Assembly: GCA_029721435.1 (NCBI GenBank)
Contig: CM056583.1
Coordinates: 50,695,620-50,759,619, forward strand
DNA from: Gymnothorax reevesii
Lineage: Eukaryota > Chordata > Actinopteri > Anguilliformes > Muraenidae
Reading direction: 5' to 3'
DNA: 64,000 bases
The notes beneath the pieces were generated by a model that saw only the letters and a list, made by a program, of their open reading frames with translations, ran no database searches and was not told the DNA's origin. Position 1 is the stretch's first letter. Every line of letters starts with the position of its first letter. A program made the translations under genes and the position numbers. Shown piece after piece: positions 32,901 to 64,000 of the stretch.

Positions 32901-33599
32901 CACCAATTCACCTCCACACACCTACTGCTTTTACCTTTCCGACTTCTAATTTTACGGATGTTCCGACAAAGTGTCATTCACTAAAACACGATTCGTTTCT
33001 CGACTTGTTCCAACTAATTTCACCCCAAATCATGAATATTTCACCCTCTACTTATTATTTTTTGCCCTTTTTCTTTTACCTCCATGTCCCTTCAAACTTC
33101 ATTTTCGTGCCGCTTTTCCCTCCTGGTATACTGATGACAAAGCCTCTTCAGTTAATCGTCTTCCTCGCATGTGAGCGAAGTTTGAAGTTTACTGACTGCA
33201 CGAAACTCGTCGAAAGTTGCATTACATGTCTAATACAGTCCATGGTGTAAAGTCACGTCTTCCTTTTGCACGCTTAGTTGTTGTTCGCTCCAGGTTTTTA
33301 GATTTCAAGTTGTTTTGATTTTACTAGGCCACTAAATTGCGATTTCACCTCCAGTGACCCTACATTTTAGCGCAGTGCTTGGTATTACAAAATCCATCAG
33401 TGGTTTGCAGAATCTTTAAACTGTTTTTCCGTTGCATGGATTTAGTGGAGAAAATGACAAACCTTGCCTTCTTTTTTTTTCAGGTGGCTTTTTTTTCAGG
33501 TGCTAGCTGCTGAGGTCTTTTAATAGCTTATGTGCTGGGAATGCTGACTTGGTTATGTCTCGTTTACAGAAAGAGATGACATCACGGATGTGTCACTGA
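23726..33599 (+). CDS. mob3b: MOB kinase activator 3B, last two coding exons
   Basis: Exons 23726-23928 and 33570-33599, separated by a 9.6-kb intron. They encode the C-terminal third of a MOB3 protein: the end of the MOB fold plus KEMTSRMCH and a stop. MOB proteins are small scaffolds that bind NDR/LATS or MST kinases in Hippo-related signalling; MOB3 members bind MST1. The chain [16 protein letters not shown] and the convergent TEK neighbour favour MOB3B over MOB3A or MOB3C. The larger N-terminal exon (about 135 residues) is not in this window and must lie to the left. Confidence 0.9.
23929..24552 (+). other. MOB3B intron, proximal part, no feature recognised
   Basis: Intron 23929-33569 starts with donor GTGAGC. 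Its first 600 bp are AT-rich with several A-tracts and no supported element. Confidence 0.5.
24553..24667. repeat. Small palindromic repeat, copy 1
   Basis: About 115 bp with imperfect inverted ends (GGGTGTTTCCCAAAAGCG / GGGAAACACACC) and a central symmetric GCTATCTAATTTAGC-like motif. A diverged copy lies at 32519-32640 in the same intron. Confidence 0.6.
24870..25500 (+). mobile_element. Decayed Tc1 transposase remnant
   Basis: The + strand frame begins [20 protein letters not shown] and later reads [19 protein letters not shown], aligned by eye with the Tc1 copies at 46657-48242 and 39196-41059 (for example MNARDLRSLRRYCIKNR in the former). Many substitutions and indels; not functional. 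Confidence 0.65.
25501..26523. other. No gene recognised in MOB3B intron
   Basis: Short frames without domains. Possibly further decayed transposon, but nothing can be supported. Confidence 0.45.
27557..27770 (+). pseudogene. Harbinger transposase N-terminal fragment
   Basis: The frame reads [20 protein letters not shown], then [20 protein letters not shown], matching the helix-turn-helix part of HARBI1-like transposases (family pattern: ATGSFQxxxGDxxxxSQxxVSR). The catalytic DDE part is missing; similarity stops around 27770. Confidence 0.65.
27772..28105 (-). pseudogene. Myb/SANT-like protein fragment of the Harbinger element
   Basis: - strand: ATG near 28101 with [15 protein letters not shown], then after a frame disruption [20 protein letters not shown] and [11 protein letters not shown], typical of the SANT-like DNA-binding protein encoded by Harbinger elements (it helps transposase nuclear import and end binding). 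It runs into the oppositely oriented transposase fragment. Confidence 0.55.
29911..30014. repeat. Short tandem duplication
   Basis: Two imperfect ~60-bp units sharing TGAATAATGAA, ATCCTGATACA and GAAACTGTTAAAAC. Confidence 0.65.
30758..31297. other. No feature recognised in MOB3B intron
   Basis: AT-rich intron, no supported frame. Confidence 0.5.
31298..31407. repeat. Near-perfect hairpin MITE
   Basis: Arms CAGTGTTAATTGAACTCCAG and its reverse complement at 31374-31393 pair perfectly, the stem continuing through GTAGAG and ATGAGACCA/TGGTCTCAT to a tiny loop near 31353. Outer ends ACAGCAAA and TTTGCTGT also pair. About 110 bp. Confidence 0.8.
31916..32126. repeat. Small element with inverted ends and AC microsatellite
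   Basis: Left end ATACCCCCCCGCAACA and right end TGTTGCGGGGGGTATA are inverted repeats. Inside are an AC run (about 32026-32045) and ACAGACAGACACACGGAGG-type sequence. Confidence 0.65.
32127..32518. other. No feature recognised in MOB3B intron
   Basis: Pyrimidine-rich intron sequence without supported coding content. Confidence 0.5.
32519..32640. repeat. Small palindromic repeat, copy 2
   Basis: Diverged copy of 24553-24667, sharing AGTTGCTATCTAAGTTAGCA and AAGTTAGCATCTGGGATTTC, with inverted ends GCGTTTCC / GGAAACGC. Confidence 0.65.
32641..33569 (+). other. Distal MOB3B intron, no further feature
   Basis: Ends in acceptor TGTCTCGTTTACAG at 33569. Short frames here show no recognisable domain. 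Confidence 0.5.
33570..33599 (+). CDS. mob3b: MOB3B terminal coding exon (KEMTSRMCH, stop)
   Basis: Nine codons plus TGA immediately after acceptor CGTTTACAG, in phase 0 with the exon ending at 23928. The ending matches the invariant C-terminus of MOB3 proteins, so the exon is secure despite its length. Confidence 0.92.
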   Translation, partial: KEMTSRMCH

Positions 33600-34930
33600 A
33601 CGGGATTGAACCCGTTTCGAAGAACTGCTTTTGGGTAAAAGACATCGTTTTCGAAAACAAAGGCGGAACCTTGGAACATCGCCCAGTTTTCAGATGGCCG
33701 CGGTAGAGATGGGGTAAACGCACCAGCCGTCGCCGGAATGACTGTTATAGCGCACGATTTTATCCACGAGTAACTACCTGGAGGAAACCTGCCGCGACGT
33801 CTAAACTGTTATCTATTGCCTCACAGGAGAGGATTAACTCAAACGTACGTGAGGATCCTGGCTGAAGTTGTTACGATTTGGCGAAATGGCGCCACCTACT
33901 GATGAAATCAAATCGCGTATCGGTACAAGATTGAATAAGCTGCTCGGCAAGAAGTGGGAAAATTCATCTCTGAATATTGATATGCGACCGATAAAGCTGT
34001 TGAGACTGTCATTCTTTTGTCGTTAGTAACTCTACAGAATTATCTCTTTATTTCTGGGATTCCAACACTGATATCAGGTATAATATAAAGGTCTGAAGGA
34101 CATTCGGGCATTTCTATGACTATTACAGACCAAAATTTCTGTCAATATTTTTCTAATCGTTCGCTTAATTTAATTTTAAAAACATTTTAACAGTAGAAAG
34201 TCTTTGCGTTCTATATGGTTTATGTTCGCTACTAAATGGTTTCTGGACGTTTGATAAAAGATTGGCAATAACTGCCGTTTGAAAGTAACTGCGTACAGTC
34301 TATTTAGTTTTTGTTGTCACTTAAAGTCAGATTCTGGAGTTGTGAAATGAACCAACAGACACAATTGAGAAAGTACACTGTGTAGAACCAAATGAAATTA
34401 TGATAAAATGAGTATTTTGTTACCCCAGTGGCGCATAGTTTACTTTGCAGTGTCATGACAAAGGGCAAATCAGGGAAATGAGATGTGGTGCTTTTAGTCA
34501 TTCCTAGCTTTCTGGTCTGGATAGTGTTTCTAATTCAGTGAATTCCAGCAGAAAAGGCATTCAGTGTTTTATGATTTTTTTCTTTCTTTGGTCTGTTCTA
34601 CAAAGTTTCTGATAAAATGAGGTTTTTAAGAGATTGAGTCTCTTGTCTCCTTTCCTGTAATGTGTAAATCAGACATTCAGTTTCACAATTCTTACCTCTC
34701 TCTGAAAAGTATAGTTCAAAAGATTGATCATATACTAAAAATCTCGGGTAAAGGGGTTTGTCATTTCTTCAATTTGACAAAGAGATGTGTCTTTTAACTG
34801 GACTAGAACCTCATCACTAATTCTTATTTTGTTTTTCAAGCAAGTTATATATTTTTTCATCCTCATTAATCTCATAAAAAGAAAAGAAACTTACTCATGG
34901 TCCCATGTAAACCTGACAATGAGCAATAAA
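33600..34930 (+). other. mob3b: Probable MOB3B 3'UTR
   Basis: Follows the stop codon. The first good polyadenylation signal noticed is AATAAA at 34925-34930, followed by a T/G-rich stretch near 34965-34975. The exact 3' end is inferred. Confidence 0.45.
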
Positions 34931-35461
34931 GTAGTTTGAATTACATTAAAACATTATTTTGTGTGTTTTTTGGATTAAACTAACAGGGAAATCAGCAAAC
35001 TGTATATGTAACACAAGCGTCTCATATTCACATTGTCCTACAGATATCACTAACAGTAATTTCAATAAATAAAAACTACACGTTTTCATGCTCAATTTAG
35101 ATGTCAGGCATCATTTGCATGACCAACATATTATTCTATTAATAATAATAATTAATTGGATACCCTGTTCTTCATGAAGGTCACTTTGGTCCAGGTGATT
35201 AAAGTAAGTGCATCTTTCTCTCATTAAGCTCCTGGCTAAATGCATTCACTGGGATTACAAAAAAAAAGCTTGCTTATGCAGTGCCAACACTCGCTGTGCT
35301 CTACTGGAGAAGGAGCAGGCCTAGTTTAATTCATTACAATGCATTTAATTTTCTGAAGCAACACTACATGCAGATTAACAGTAAAACCAATTGTCCAAAG
35401 GGGGCTAGTATACTAAGGGCAGAGTGATCTAGTTTTATCCTAAAGATTTCCGCGAGCTCAC
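34931..35461. other. Intergenic, upstream of the small membrane-protein gene
   Basis: No frame or repeat supported. A TATA-like TATTTAA lies at about 35468, roughly 190 bp before the small gene's start. Confidence 0.4.
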
Positions 35462-35661
35462 ACAGCCCTATTTAACACACAACACTGAACACTTGTGAAC
35501 TATTTACCAGGGGCTCCGTCCGGTCTGTCTCCTATGCGTCTCCTCATTTTTGCCAGTTCTCCGCCTGGTAGGAATAATTTCACATTATATGAGTGTGAAC
35601 AGGGAGAAAGAACACCATTCTGGAGAGTCAGCCGCGCTGCTCGGAGTAGCTGCTTTTGACC

Positions 35662-35901
35662 ATGGGCGAGATGACCTCCAGCCCACCAGTGTGTGTACAG
35701 ATCCTGTCGCTTGTGTTCCTGGTGTGCTTCGGGCTCTTCAGCATTGTGAAGGGCATCTCCTTCGACTTCTTCAACTGGTGGTACATCCTGGGAGGGTCCT
35801 GCATTGTGGCAGCTGCATTTGCTGCCTTTAGGGTCTATGAGGTTTGCATCACCATGGCCCACATGGAAATATCTGCAGGACTAGCACCAACCATCCCGTA
35901 G
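35662..35901 (+). CDS. Small two-pass membrane protein, 79 aa, unrecognised
   Basis: ATG at 35662 sits in a strong Kozak context (GACCATGG). The product starts MGEMTSSPPV and has two hydrophobic segments: about residues 11-29 (QILSLVFLVCFGLFSIVKG) and about 36-58 (FFNWWYILGGSCIVAAAF onward), ending GLAPTIP. The hairpin topology and G/C-rich codon use, unlike the AT-rich surroundings, plus an AATAAA at 36423, suggest a real intronless gene (or terminal exon). It lies between the convergent MOB3B and TEK 3' ends, the place occupied by EQTN in mammals, but no similarity to EQTN is evident. I do not recognise the family. Confidence 0.65.
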   Translation: MGEMTSSPPVCVQILSLVFLVCFGLFSIVKGISFDFFNWWYILGGSCIVAAAFAAFRVYEVCITMAHMEISAGLAPTIP

Positions 35902-36422
35902 GTGGAAGAGCAGGCTTCCAAGACTGGTGACCTGCTGCGTGACTGTCCACTGCTCAGTCTCTTCACTGCATGCAGTGATGCTTCCTATTGTACTTAAGCC
36001 TGCGAAATAGATCATCAAATCATAAATGATGGCTCAAAATGTCTTCTATTGTTTTAAGTTTGCACTGCCTCTTTCAAATAAGCAAAAGGCCATCAGAATG
36101 AAGAGAAATGAATTACAAATGTACAGATCTTAGCAGAAATGCCTATTCTGTTACTGCAGTGTTTTGATCATTTATAGCATAGCACTTAGATGATGCTGTG
36201 CTGAGGTGGGCTCTAATGCCCTTCTTGAATTGAATTTGTATTGAAATTTTGTCAGTTGCACATTTCGTTGGAGGAAGCAGATGCTTTTACACTTATGTTC
36301 ATGAACTAAATCTCTCTGTTTTCAGGCTTTTTAAAATACTCTTGTATATTTCAATGTCAATTTAGTAATCATATAACAGCTTGATAATTGACATTTTGTC
36401 AAATGGCACTGTATTTATGTGA

Positions 36423-36428
36423 AATAAA
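36423..36428 (+). promoter_or_regulatory. Polyadenylation signal of the small membrane-protein gene
   Basis: AATAAA about 520 bp after the stop codon and followed by T/G-containing sequence. Confidence 0.45.
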
Positions 36429-37719
36429 ATGTGATTAATTGATAGCATATCCACAGTTCCCATCTGATGTCAATTTTACTGCTTTCACATCACAGGTACT
36501 TCAGAGGACTTGTCTATGTAACACATTGTTTATTTTATTCCACCTCTAGATGGCAGTAATAGTAATGAACGGTACACTGGCTGGGCCAAGAAGTCGCACT
36601 CTCTTGAGAGGCCGCCTTTAGCTTTGATTAGGCGCACATTCCTTGCGACATTTTTTGACAACCTTATGCGAATTCAAAACTACTTCCGGCATGGTTGTTC
36701 AAATGAGGAGCTACACATTGCATAAATTAGGGCTAAAAGAATTCCAGGCGAAGCATTTTAATCACTGTAATAATGATTCAATCATAGGCTGTTAAACATT
36801 TGCTTATCTCCAAGGCAACTTTTTTTTAGCCAGTCTGTGTGCATGAAATGTTCAGAAAGGACTAAAAACATTCCTCTGAAAGTTACCTCACATTAAATAC
36901 ATCCATATTTTTGTGAAGGACTTTTTTGGGTGAAGAGAGTAAGTGAGTCATGGAATATGTCATTTTCAAACTTCTTGAAGAAGGGAGACAAGCGGTAAAT
37001 GAATACCAGATGAAAAAAACAGAACCTGAAATAGTCATAAATTTTCTGTGTCGTGATGCCGTCCTCGCATCTCTGAAAATTTAATCAAATTGATAATTAA
37101 TTTTAATTGTTTCTGAGAAACTTGAGGAGTTCCAGATCAACCACAAGTTGACATTCCTTTTGTGCTACAAGCTTTGTGCGCCAGCTTGCCATAACAGTTA
37201 ATGCTTTTGGTCTCCCGCGGGAAACATTAGTTCACTTAGTATGAGACAGAATCCCCCAAGATTAATTTCTGGTCAAGTCCATTGCCAACACAAAGACGAG
37301 CTCATTACTGTTTCTGGTTTAATGTGTAAGATATTTTAGTGATGATCAGACAGGTATGAAACTAGGGATGGGATGCCCTTCGTAGAGGAATATGAAAAAG
37401 CCATAATTAAAAATTGCCAAAAAGCATTCTGGATCAATATATTTAATTCAAAAACTTGTAAAATGTGATGATTATCCACCCCTCAACCCCCTCAAGGTCC
37501 ATGCAGTCAAACCATGCCACCATTTGGTATTTACGTATTCAAGCAATAAAAAATTAATCATGGCAGTCTGCAATAATGTGAGAATATTTCTCACCTGAAA
37601 TCTGAGAAACTCTGTGTACTATAAAACATGATCATAGATTGAACAGTCAAGTGGAATGTGATATGATGCTTCTGATGATATTTAAACATGAGAACTCTTC
37701 ATGCTACCACAATATTCAT
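36429..37719. other. Intergenic between the small gene and TEK
   Basis: AT-rich, no supported coding frame or repeat. Confidence 0.5.
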
Positions 37720-37725
37720 TTTATT
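37720..37725 (-). promoter_or_regulatory. tek: Possible TEK polyadenylation signal
   Basis: AATAAA on the - strand about 430 bp after the TEK stop codon. Chosen as a clear hexamer; not verified. Confidence 0.4.
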
Positions 37726-38150
37726 AAGGTCATTCAGTCGTAGAAAAGCAGACAAGGTCTCATTTTCACAGGCAGAATTTCACACACGCATTGATACTCT
37801 CACACAAAACCATTTCCAAAATAAACCATCCATTTGTGCCAGCAGATCAAAATCAATGTCCTCAGTACAATAGGCTATTTACAGGATATAAACTTGCAAA
37901 AAGGAGAATGAATAAAAAAATGCATTTAAAAGTCAGCATCATATCAAAAATAATTTGCCATTTACAACAGCTGAAGAATATAAAAAGGATATTTAGATTT
38001 ACCCTGGGTTAGTATATGGTTATACAAAATGCAGTACACAATGTGTGCAAAATACTAGTCCATGAATCCTTGTTACAGGATTGCTTAAACTTTGATGTAA
38101 TATAGTACATGAAGGATACAAAGGAAGACAAAAGCAACTGTTTATGTTGA

Positions 38151-59653
<21,503 letters not shown>

Positions 59654-61490
59654 CTGAAGACAAAAATGGAGGTCAGCACCGTCCCCATCAGTCGTGCTTC
59701 CTGAAAGTGCTCAGATGATCAATACAGTTCAGTTCTCCAATTAGGCCTTTTCTTTATAAAAACTGAGTGAACGTGTTATAATATCCATCGGTCTTCTGCA
59801 TGGTTACAATTTATTGGGCTCATACTGCTACAGTGCTCGTGTCTGACCAGGCCAGCACCCTGACGTGAGGTTGGCGCACCTTTTTCTTACGATTAAATGT
59901 GATCTTGAGCAGGTGGGACCTACAGATAGTAGTTCAAGAGAGTGACAAGTGTAACCAATTATCTGCAAAGCTTAATGCACACTGTTTAAAAGTCAGTTTA
60001 ACAAGATGAGTCTGAATTCACTTTTTGGACTGGTATAATGATACTTGCTACAATAATCAGTTACTTGAGACAGAGTCACAAAACAGGGGCATGACTGAAG
60101 GACAATCTTGATACACATTCAAATTTGAATTTTGAAAACATTGGAAAAGTAAAAACGATCCGAATAATTAATGAAAACTGCAAATAATATACAAATTGCT
60201 TTAAGATTTTAATTTTTAATGCTTCTACATTTGAGATGGTTAAAATATTTTCTCATAAAAATTGTTTATTTTTCCTGCAGGAATTTAAAAATCAAACTAT
60301 CTGATAGTTACTGCATCTGATATTCACAATAATCTCCCAACAGTCAGGATTCCACATACTGTATCATGACACTGCATATGCGGTTAACTGATGGAACAAT
60401 GTTTTTGACATTTTGACTAAGTGTCAAAAACATCTGTTCTCCACAGCACACAGGGTCTTCAGCAGCAAATTATTCATATCAAAACAACCCCCAGTGCATT
60501 TTTGCCCTCTTGAAATGGCCAATATGACGGACATAATGCAGCCTCTTGAGAAAATAAGGAAATTCTTGACCTCCTCAACTGAATTTTACCAGAAGTTGCG
60601 ATAAGAGATTAATAGATTAGTAACTATAATTACAGATTACCTAGGACAGCATTTCCATAGTTGTAGTCCTTATACTGATTTCAAATATAAAATATTATTT
60701 CAGCTTCACACAAACTCCATTATTATAAATCAAACTGTCACCAAACGGAAGCACAACAGACACCATCTGAGTCAACAAAGAAAATACTAAATACTGCATC
60801 AAAATTTTCTGCTCGGGGAGGTGTTTAAAACTGAGTTTTCACATAATTTAAATCATGAAAACATATATGCACTGATTTGCCTTGTTTTATATTACCTCCA
60901 CCAACCAACAAAGTGGTTATGTATTCACCCATGTGTTTGATTGATTGCTAGTCCAGACAACATCTCTCACATTTCTCAATCAATTTCAATGCTATCACAT
61001 GAAAGTGAGGGGCATGGGTCAAGGAAGAAGTGATTAAATTTTGGGATGTATTTGAATTCAAATAAGGCCGTCATAGCCATATTTCTTCAGTTCTTTGTGG
61101 GTAATGTGTTGGCTGAGGCAGGCACTCTCTAAGTGTTTCTAATAACCATTATTTTAGTCCCACAGAGGACAGTTTTTCTGCACTTACTTCCCACTAAAAT
61201 GGCAGATGAAATGTAATGCTGATGGATACTCCAACCATGGTGCGTGTGAGGTGGGCATTAAGGTCCAATTTTATCTTGTGTCTCATCATACATTAATATA
61301 GACTGTGCCTTCGAATTTTACAGACATATTTTTAAAAGGAGCAACAAAGAAATTTGGGGAATTTTCTAGACCAACCATTGGCAGGAATACACAACATTTA
61401 GAATACAGCCTACATAGTCTCATATCTCACAGCCTTCAGTAGGTCTTCAACCTTTCTCAGTCTAACATTCATTATAAAACGGGTGCTTCC
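59654..61490 (-). other. Presumed TEK intron 1, no exon found
   Basis: Searched for a short ATG exon with a hydrophobic leader and a donor ending in phase 1; none was convincing. Intron 1 is very long in other vertebrates. Confidence 0.45.
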
Positions 61491-61965
61491 CATCCTTAAA
61501 TGTGATTGGCTGAGCCGCGTTCCATGCCGGTATAAAATTCCTGTAACCCACGGTGGAAGGCCGCAGCACAAAATATCCCTGCGCGCAACGAACTGCTCTG
61601 CGCTCAGCTGACTCGTCAGGTTACGTCTATTTCAAGAGTTCAAGCTCGCTATTTCAGTCTCCGCGAAGTTTAGCCTTTTAACCAGATAACCAGTTGGCTA
61701 ACTACCTAGCTAGCTATTGCTTTACAACGTTCGATATCACTTTTGTGTTGCAAGCTATGTTGCTAACTTGCTTGTTATTTAAGTAGCCTAAACATTGTTG
61801 ACTTTTTCTTGTGTGTCTATTTTATGGGCTGTGTGTAGGATAACCACATCCATTGTAGTGAACGCTAGCTAGTTGACAAGCTGGCTAGCAAACTAATGCA
61901 CAATTCAACGTATTTTCCTGGGTACCGGCAAGTGTGGAGGACAAAGTCAATCGTTCCCTACCCTC

Positions 61966-62142
61966 GCTGCTGGTTGTAATGATTTGGCCGATCAGCGCAA
62001 GTTGAGAACAAGGAAACTCGAAAACCGAAACGCACGTTGGAGGACAAAAGAAAATAGTTTCCTAAACGCTGCTGGTTGTAATGATTTGGCCGATCGGCAT
62101 AAGTTGAGAACAAGGAAACTCGGAAACCGACACGAAAGCAAA
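61966..62142. repeat. Two-unit tandem repeat
   Basis: Units near 61966-62058 and 62068-62142 share GCTGGTTGTAATGATTTGGC and AAGTTGAGAACAAGGAAACT. Confidence 0.85.
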
Positions 62143-62425
62143 ATTTTAAACGGGGTCTTCGGGAGGCCGAAGGAGACATTCAAACTAGCTTGCTTTCATA
62201 GTATATCTGCATTAGCTAGCCCAAATAGCCTGATGTGATATGATAATGGCGCGAGATGAATAAGCAATCTTAGCATCGGTGTTGCTGGCCAACCGTTCTG
62301 TCCACTCTTAATTGCTTGGTGGAAGAAGTTCTCAATTTTATTATTGCATTATTCCCGATAAATTGTCGAATTTTTTTTCTTGTGTGTTTACTTAATGGGC
62401 TATATGTAGGGTAACCGTTTTATAA

Positions 62426-62582
62426 AAGGAATAAGCCCCTCGAAGCACTGGGTTAGTGATTTTATGACGGCGGAGGGGCACTATGGCTTAGAACGCCCCT
62501 CCGCCGTGCGACGTGCCTTAGAACGCCCCTCCGCCGTTATAAAATCACTGTAACCCACTGCTTCTCGGGACTTATTCCTTTC
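62426..62582. repeat. Hairpin element
   Basis: AAAGGAATAAGCCCCTCGAAGC at the left pairs with its reverse at the right (GGGACTTATTCCTTT), and GTGATTTTATGACGGCGGAG with CTCCGCCGTTATAAAATCAC. The motif GCCCCTCCGCCGT occurs twice near the centre. Confidence 0.8.
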
Positions 62583-62856
62583 ATCATTCATTCACTTTTA
62601 TTTTTTCCGTAAATGGCATTGAAGACAAAAAGATATTCACAAAATATATTCAGCTCTGAGCAGTTTACACAGCCCATGACGGAAAGGAGCAGGGAGAAGA
62701 AATCTTATTTTACCTGCCCCTATTCAAATCTACAATCAGAAATGGAAAAGAAAAGGTGGCCTGCCAATCACAGTTGCTTAGCAACCACTATGTACAGTAG
62801 TGTAAACAAACACAATAAAAGGTTAAGACACAATAATTTACAATCTGAAAAACAAA

Positions 62857-63399
62857 TTACCGAACATCATATTGTCTAATTATTCTTTCTTCATACATTT
62901 TCTTAAATCTAAAGATATTCATACAGGCCTTTAAATCATGTGGCAAGGAATTCCACAGTTTCACCCCAGTTACAGAGATACACATCTGCTTTAATGCAGT
63001 CTGTGCAAACAAATGCTTAATGTTAAAATTTCCTTCTATGTTGCTCATCTCCTAAATGTAAAACAAATAATTTCTGTATATTTTCTGGTAGTGCTCGGTT
63101 TTTTTGCCCAGTACACAACTAATAAAATCTGCAGTTCAATTAAATCTTTGAATTTTACCAGCCCTGATTCAATACACAGTGCATTTGTGTGTTCTTCTGG
63201 TTGTACATTATAAATAATTCTCACTGCCTTTTTCTGTAAAATAAATAATGGTTCTAATTGACTCTTATATGTGTTGCCCCACACTTCAACACAGTAATGC
63301 AAATACGGAAAAATCAAAGAACAATACAAAATCTGCATTGACTTATAGTCCAACAAATACTTTGTTGTGCACAAAAACATTTTCAGATACTTTAAGTCA
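62857..63399 (-). pseudogene. LINE reverse-transcriptase C-terminal fragment
   Basis: - strand frames: SMQILYCSLIFPYLHYCVEV, WGNTYKSQLEPLFILQKKAV and HTNALCIESGLVKFKDLIEL, then GVKLWNSLPHDLKACMNIFR. This is the conserved end of the ORF2 of a non-LTR retrotransposon. One frame break near 63050; upstream part lost where the repeat at 63397 begins. Confidence 0.75.
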
Positions 63400-63500
63400 G
63401 GGATGGGCAACTCCAGTCCTGGAGGGCCGGTGTGTATGCAGGTTTTTATTTCTATCAATTACCCTGACTAATTGAGTTAATTGGCTGCATACACAAATAT
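63397..63500. repeat. Common teleost dispersed repeat
   Basis: GGGCAACTCCAGTCCTGGAG and GGCCGGTGTGTATGCAGGTT are typical of a high-copy repeat found across fishes. It interrupts the LINE fragment. Confidence 0.6.
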
Positions 63501-63669
63501 AGATTTTTGCAAAGGTTAGATCAAAGAAAAATGTTTTATGTAGGGTGACAAGAACAGTCTTTGGTGGTAATTCATGATAATTTAAAGAAAAGTCAGATTT
63601 CATGAATAGTTTGGCTAATTTACAGCGCACCCCTGGTTAAGATGTGTTCTTTAGCTTCTAATAAATTCA

Positions 63670-64000
63670 GTTTTTTCCTAAATAATATAGGACCACAATG
63701 AAAAAAAGAGGACAATCCAACCTTTAATTCAAGTGCATTTATTCAGTGGGAAAAAAATCCCACATTAAGAAATAATTCTTTTGCATCAAATCATATGTGC
63801 CACAATTATTAGCACCCCTGATGTTAATACTTTGAACAACCCCCTTTTGCCCACAAAACGGCACCTAATTTTGTCCTATAATGTTTCAATCGATGGGAGA
63901 ATACAGAAAGAGGGATCTTTGACCATTCCTCTATGCACAATCTCACGAAATCATCCAGCAACCTGGATCCTCTCCTCTGCACTCTCCTCTTCAGCTCACT
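63670..64000. mobile_element. Tc1-like element end, runs off the window
   Basis: TGCCACAATTATTAGCACCC and the following AT-rich stretch resemble a fish Tc1-family terminus. No transposase signature can be confirmed before the window ends. Confidence 0.4.

Noticed and set aside
32643..33250. Overlapping short frames in the distal MOB3B intron
   Set aside because: No recognisable domain or splice support; pyrimidine-rich intron composition explains them.
35500..35862. 120-residue open frame on the - strand over the small membrane-protein gene
   Set aside because: Antisense shadow of the G/C-rich + strand frame; no domain, no start context and no polyadenylation signal.

Overview
This is nuclear DNA from a ray-finned fish, most likely a teleost. 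Vertebrate split genes with GT-AG introns sit in a sea of DNA transposons (hAT, Tc1/mariner, piggyBac-like, PIF/Harbinger), tRNA-derived SINEs, a Penelope-like fragment and a LINE fragment, a mix typical of teleosts. There are no bacterial-style operons, rRNA or tRNA genes, or CRISPR arrays.

The backbone is a conserved vertebrate gene pair (human 9p21: TEK and MOB3B, convergent). MOB3B runs on the + strand. Its two last coding exons are at 23726-23928 and 33570-33599, and its earlier exons must lie left of the window. The receptor tyrosine kinase gene TEK (TIE2) runs on the - strand from 59653 down to 38151. Twenty-two coding exons can be placed with matching splice phases. Only the first, signal-peptide exon is missing and probably lies right of the window. 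Between the convergent 3' ends is a small intronless candidate gene (35662-35901, +) for a 79-residue protein with two predicted membrane segments.

Positions 1-23725 look like MOB3B intron or upstream DNA. They hold a nest of transposons at the left edge (one hAT inside another, which itself sits beside a piggyBac-like end), an apparently intact Tc1/mariner element at 11132-12641, and an unusual - strand gene (18653 to 15829). This gene encodes the KTLEEI-repeat and acidic tail typical of ZC3H11A, without CCCH zinc fingers. Its last exon, 3'UTR and 3' flank are duplicated in inverted orientation at 20359-21333. A 1.96-kb piggyBac-like element with a TTAA target site lies just behind its polyadenylation signal.

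The last MOB3B intron (23929-33569) holds a Harbinger-type element inside a larger insertion that splits a foldback repeat, plus several small hairpin elements. TEK introns hold two Tc1 relatives with defective transposases, a TTAA-flanked MITE, a Penelope-like fragment, two blocks of tandem repeats and other debris. The right end (61.5-64 kb) is repeat-rich, with a hairpin, a tandem repeat, a LINE reverse-transcriptase fragment and a Tc1-like end.

Exon coordinates come from reading frames, splice consensus and phase agreement in this sequence. Family names come from general knowledge of the proteins; no database search was run.
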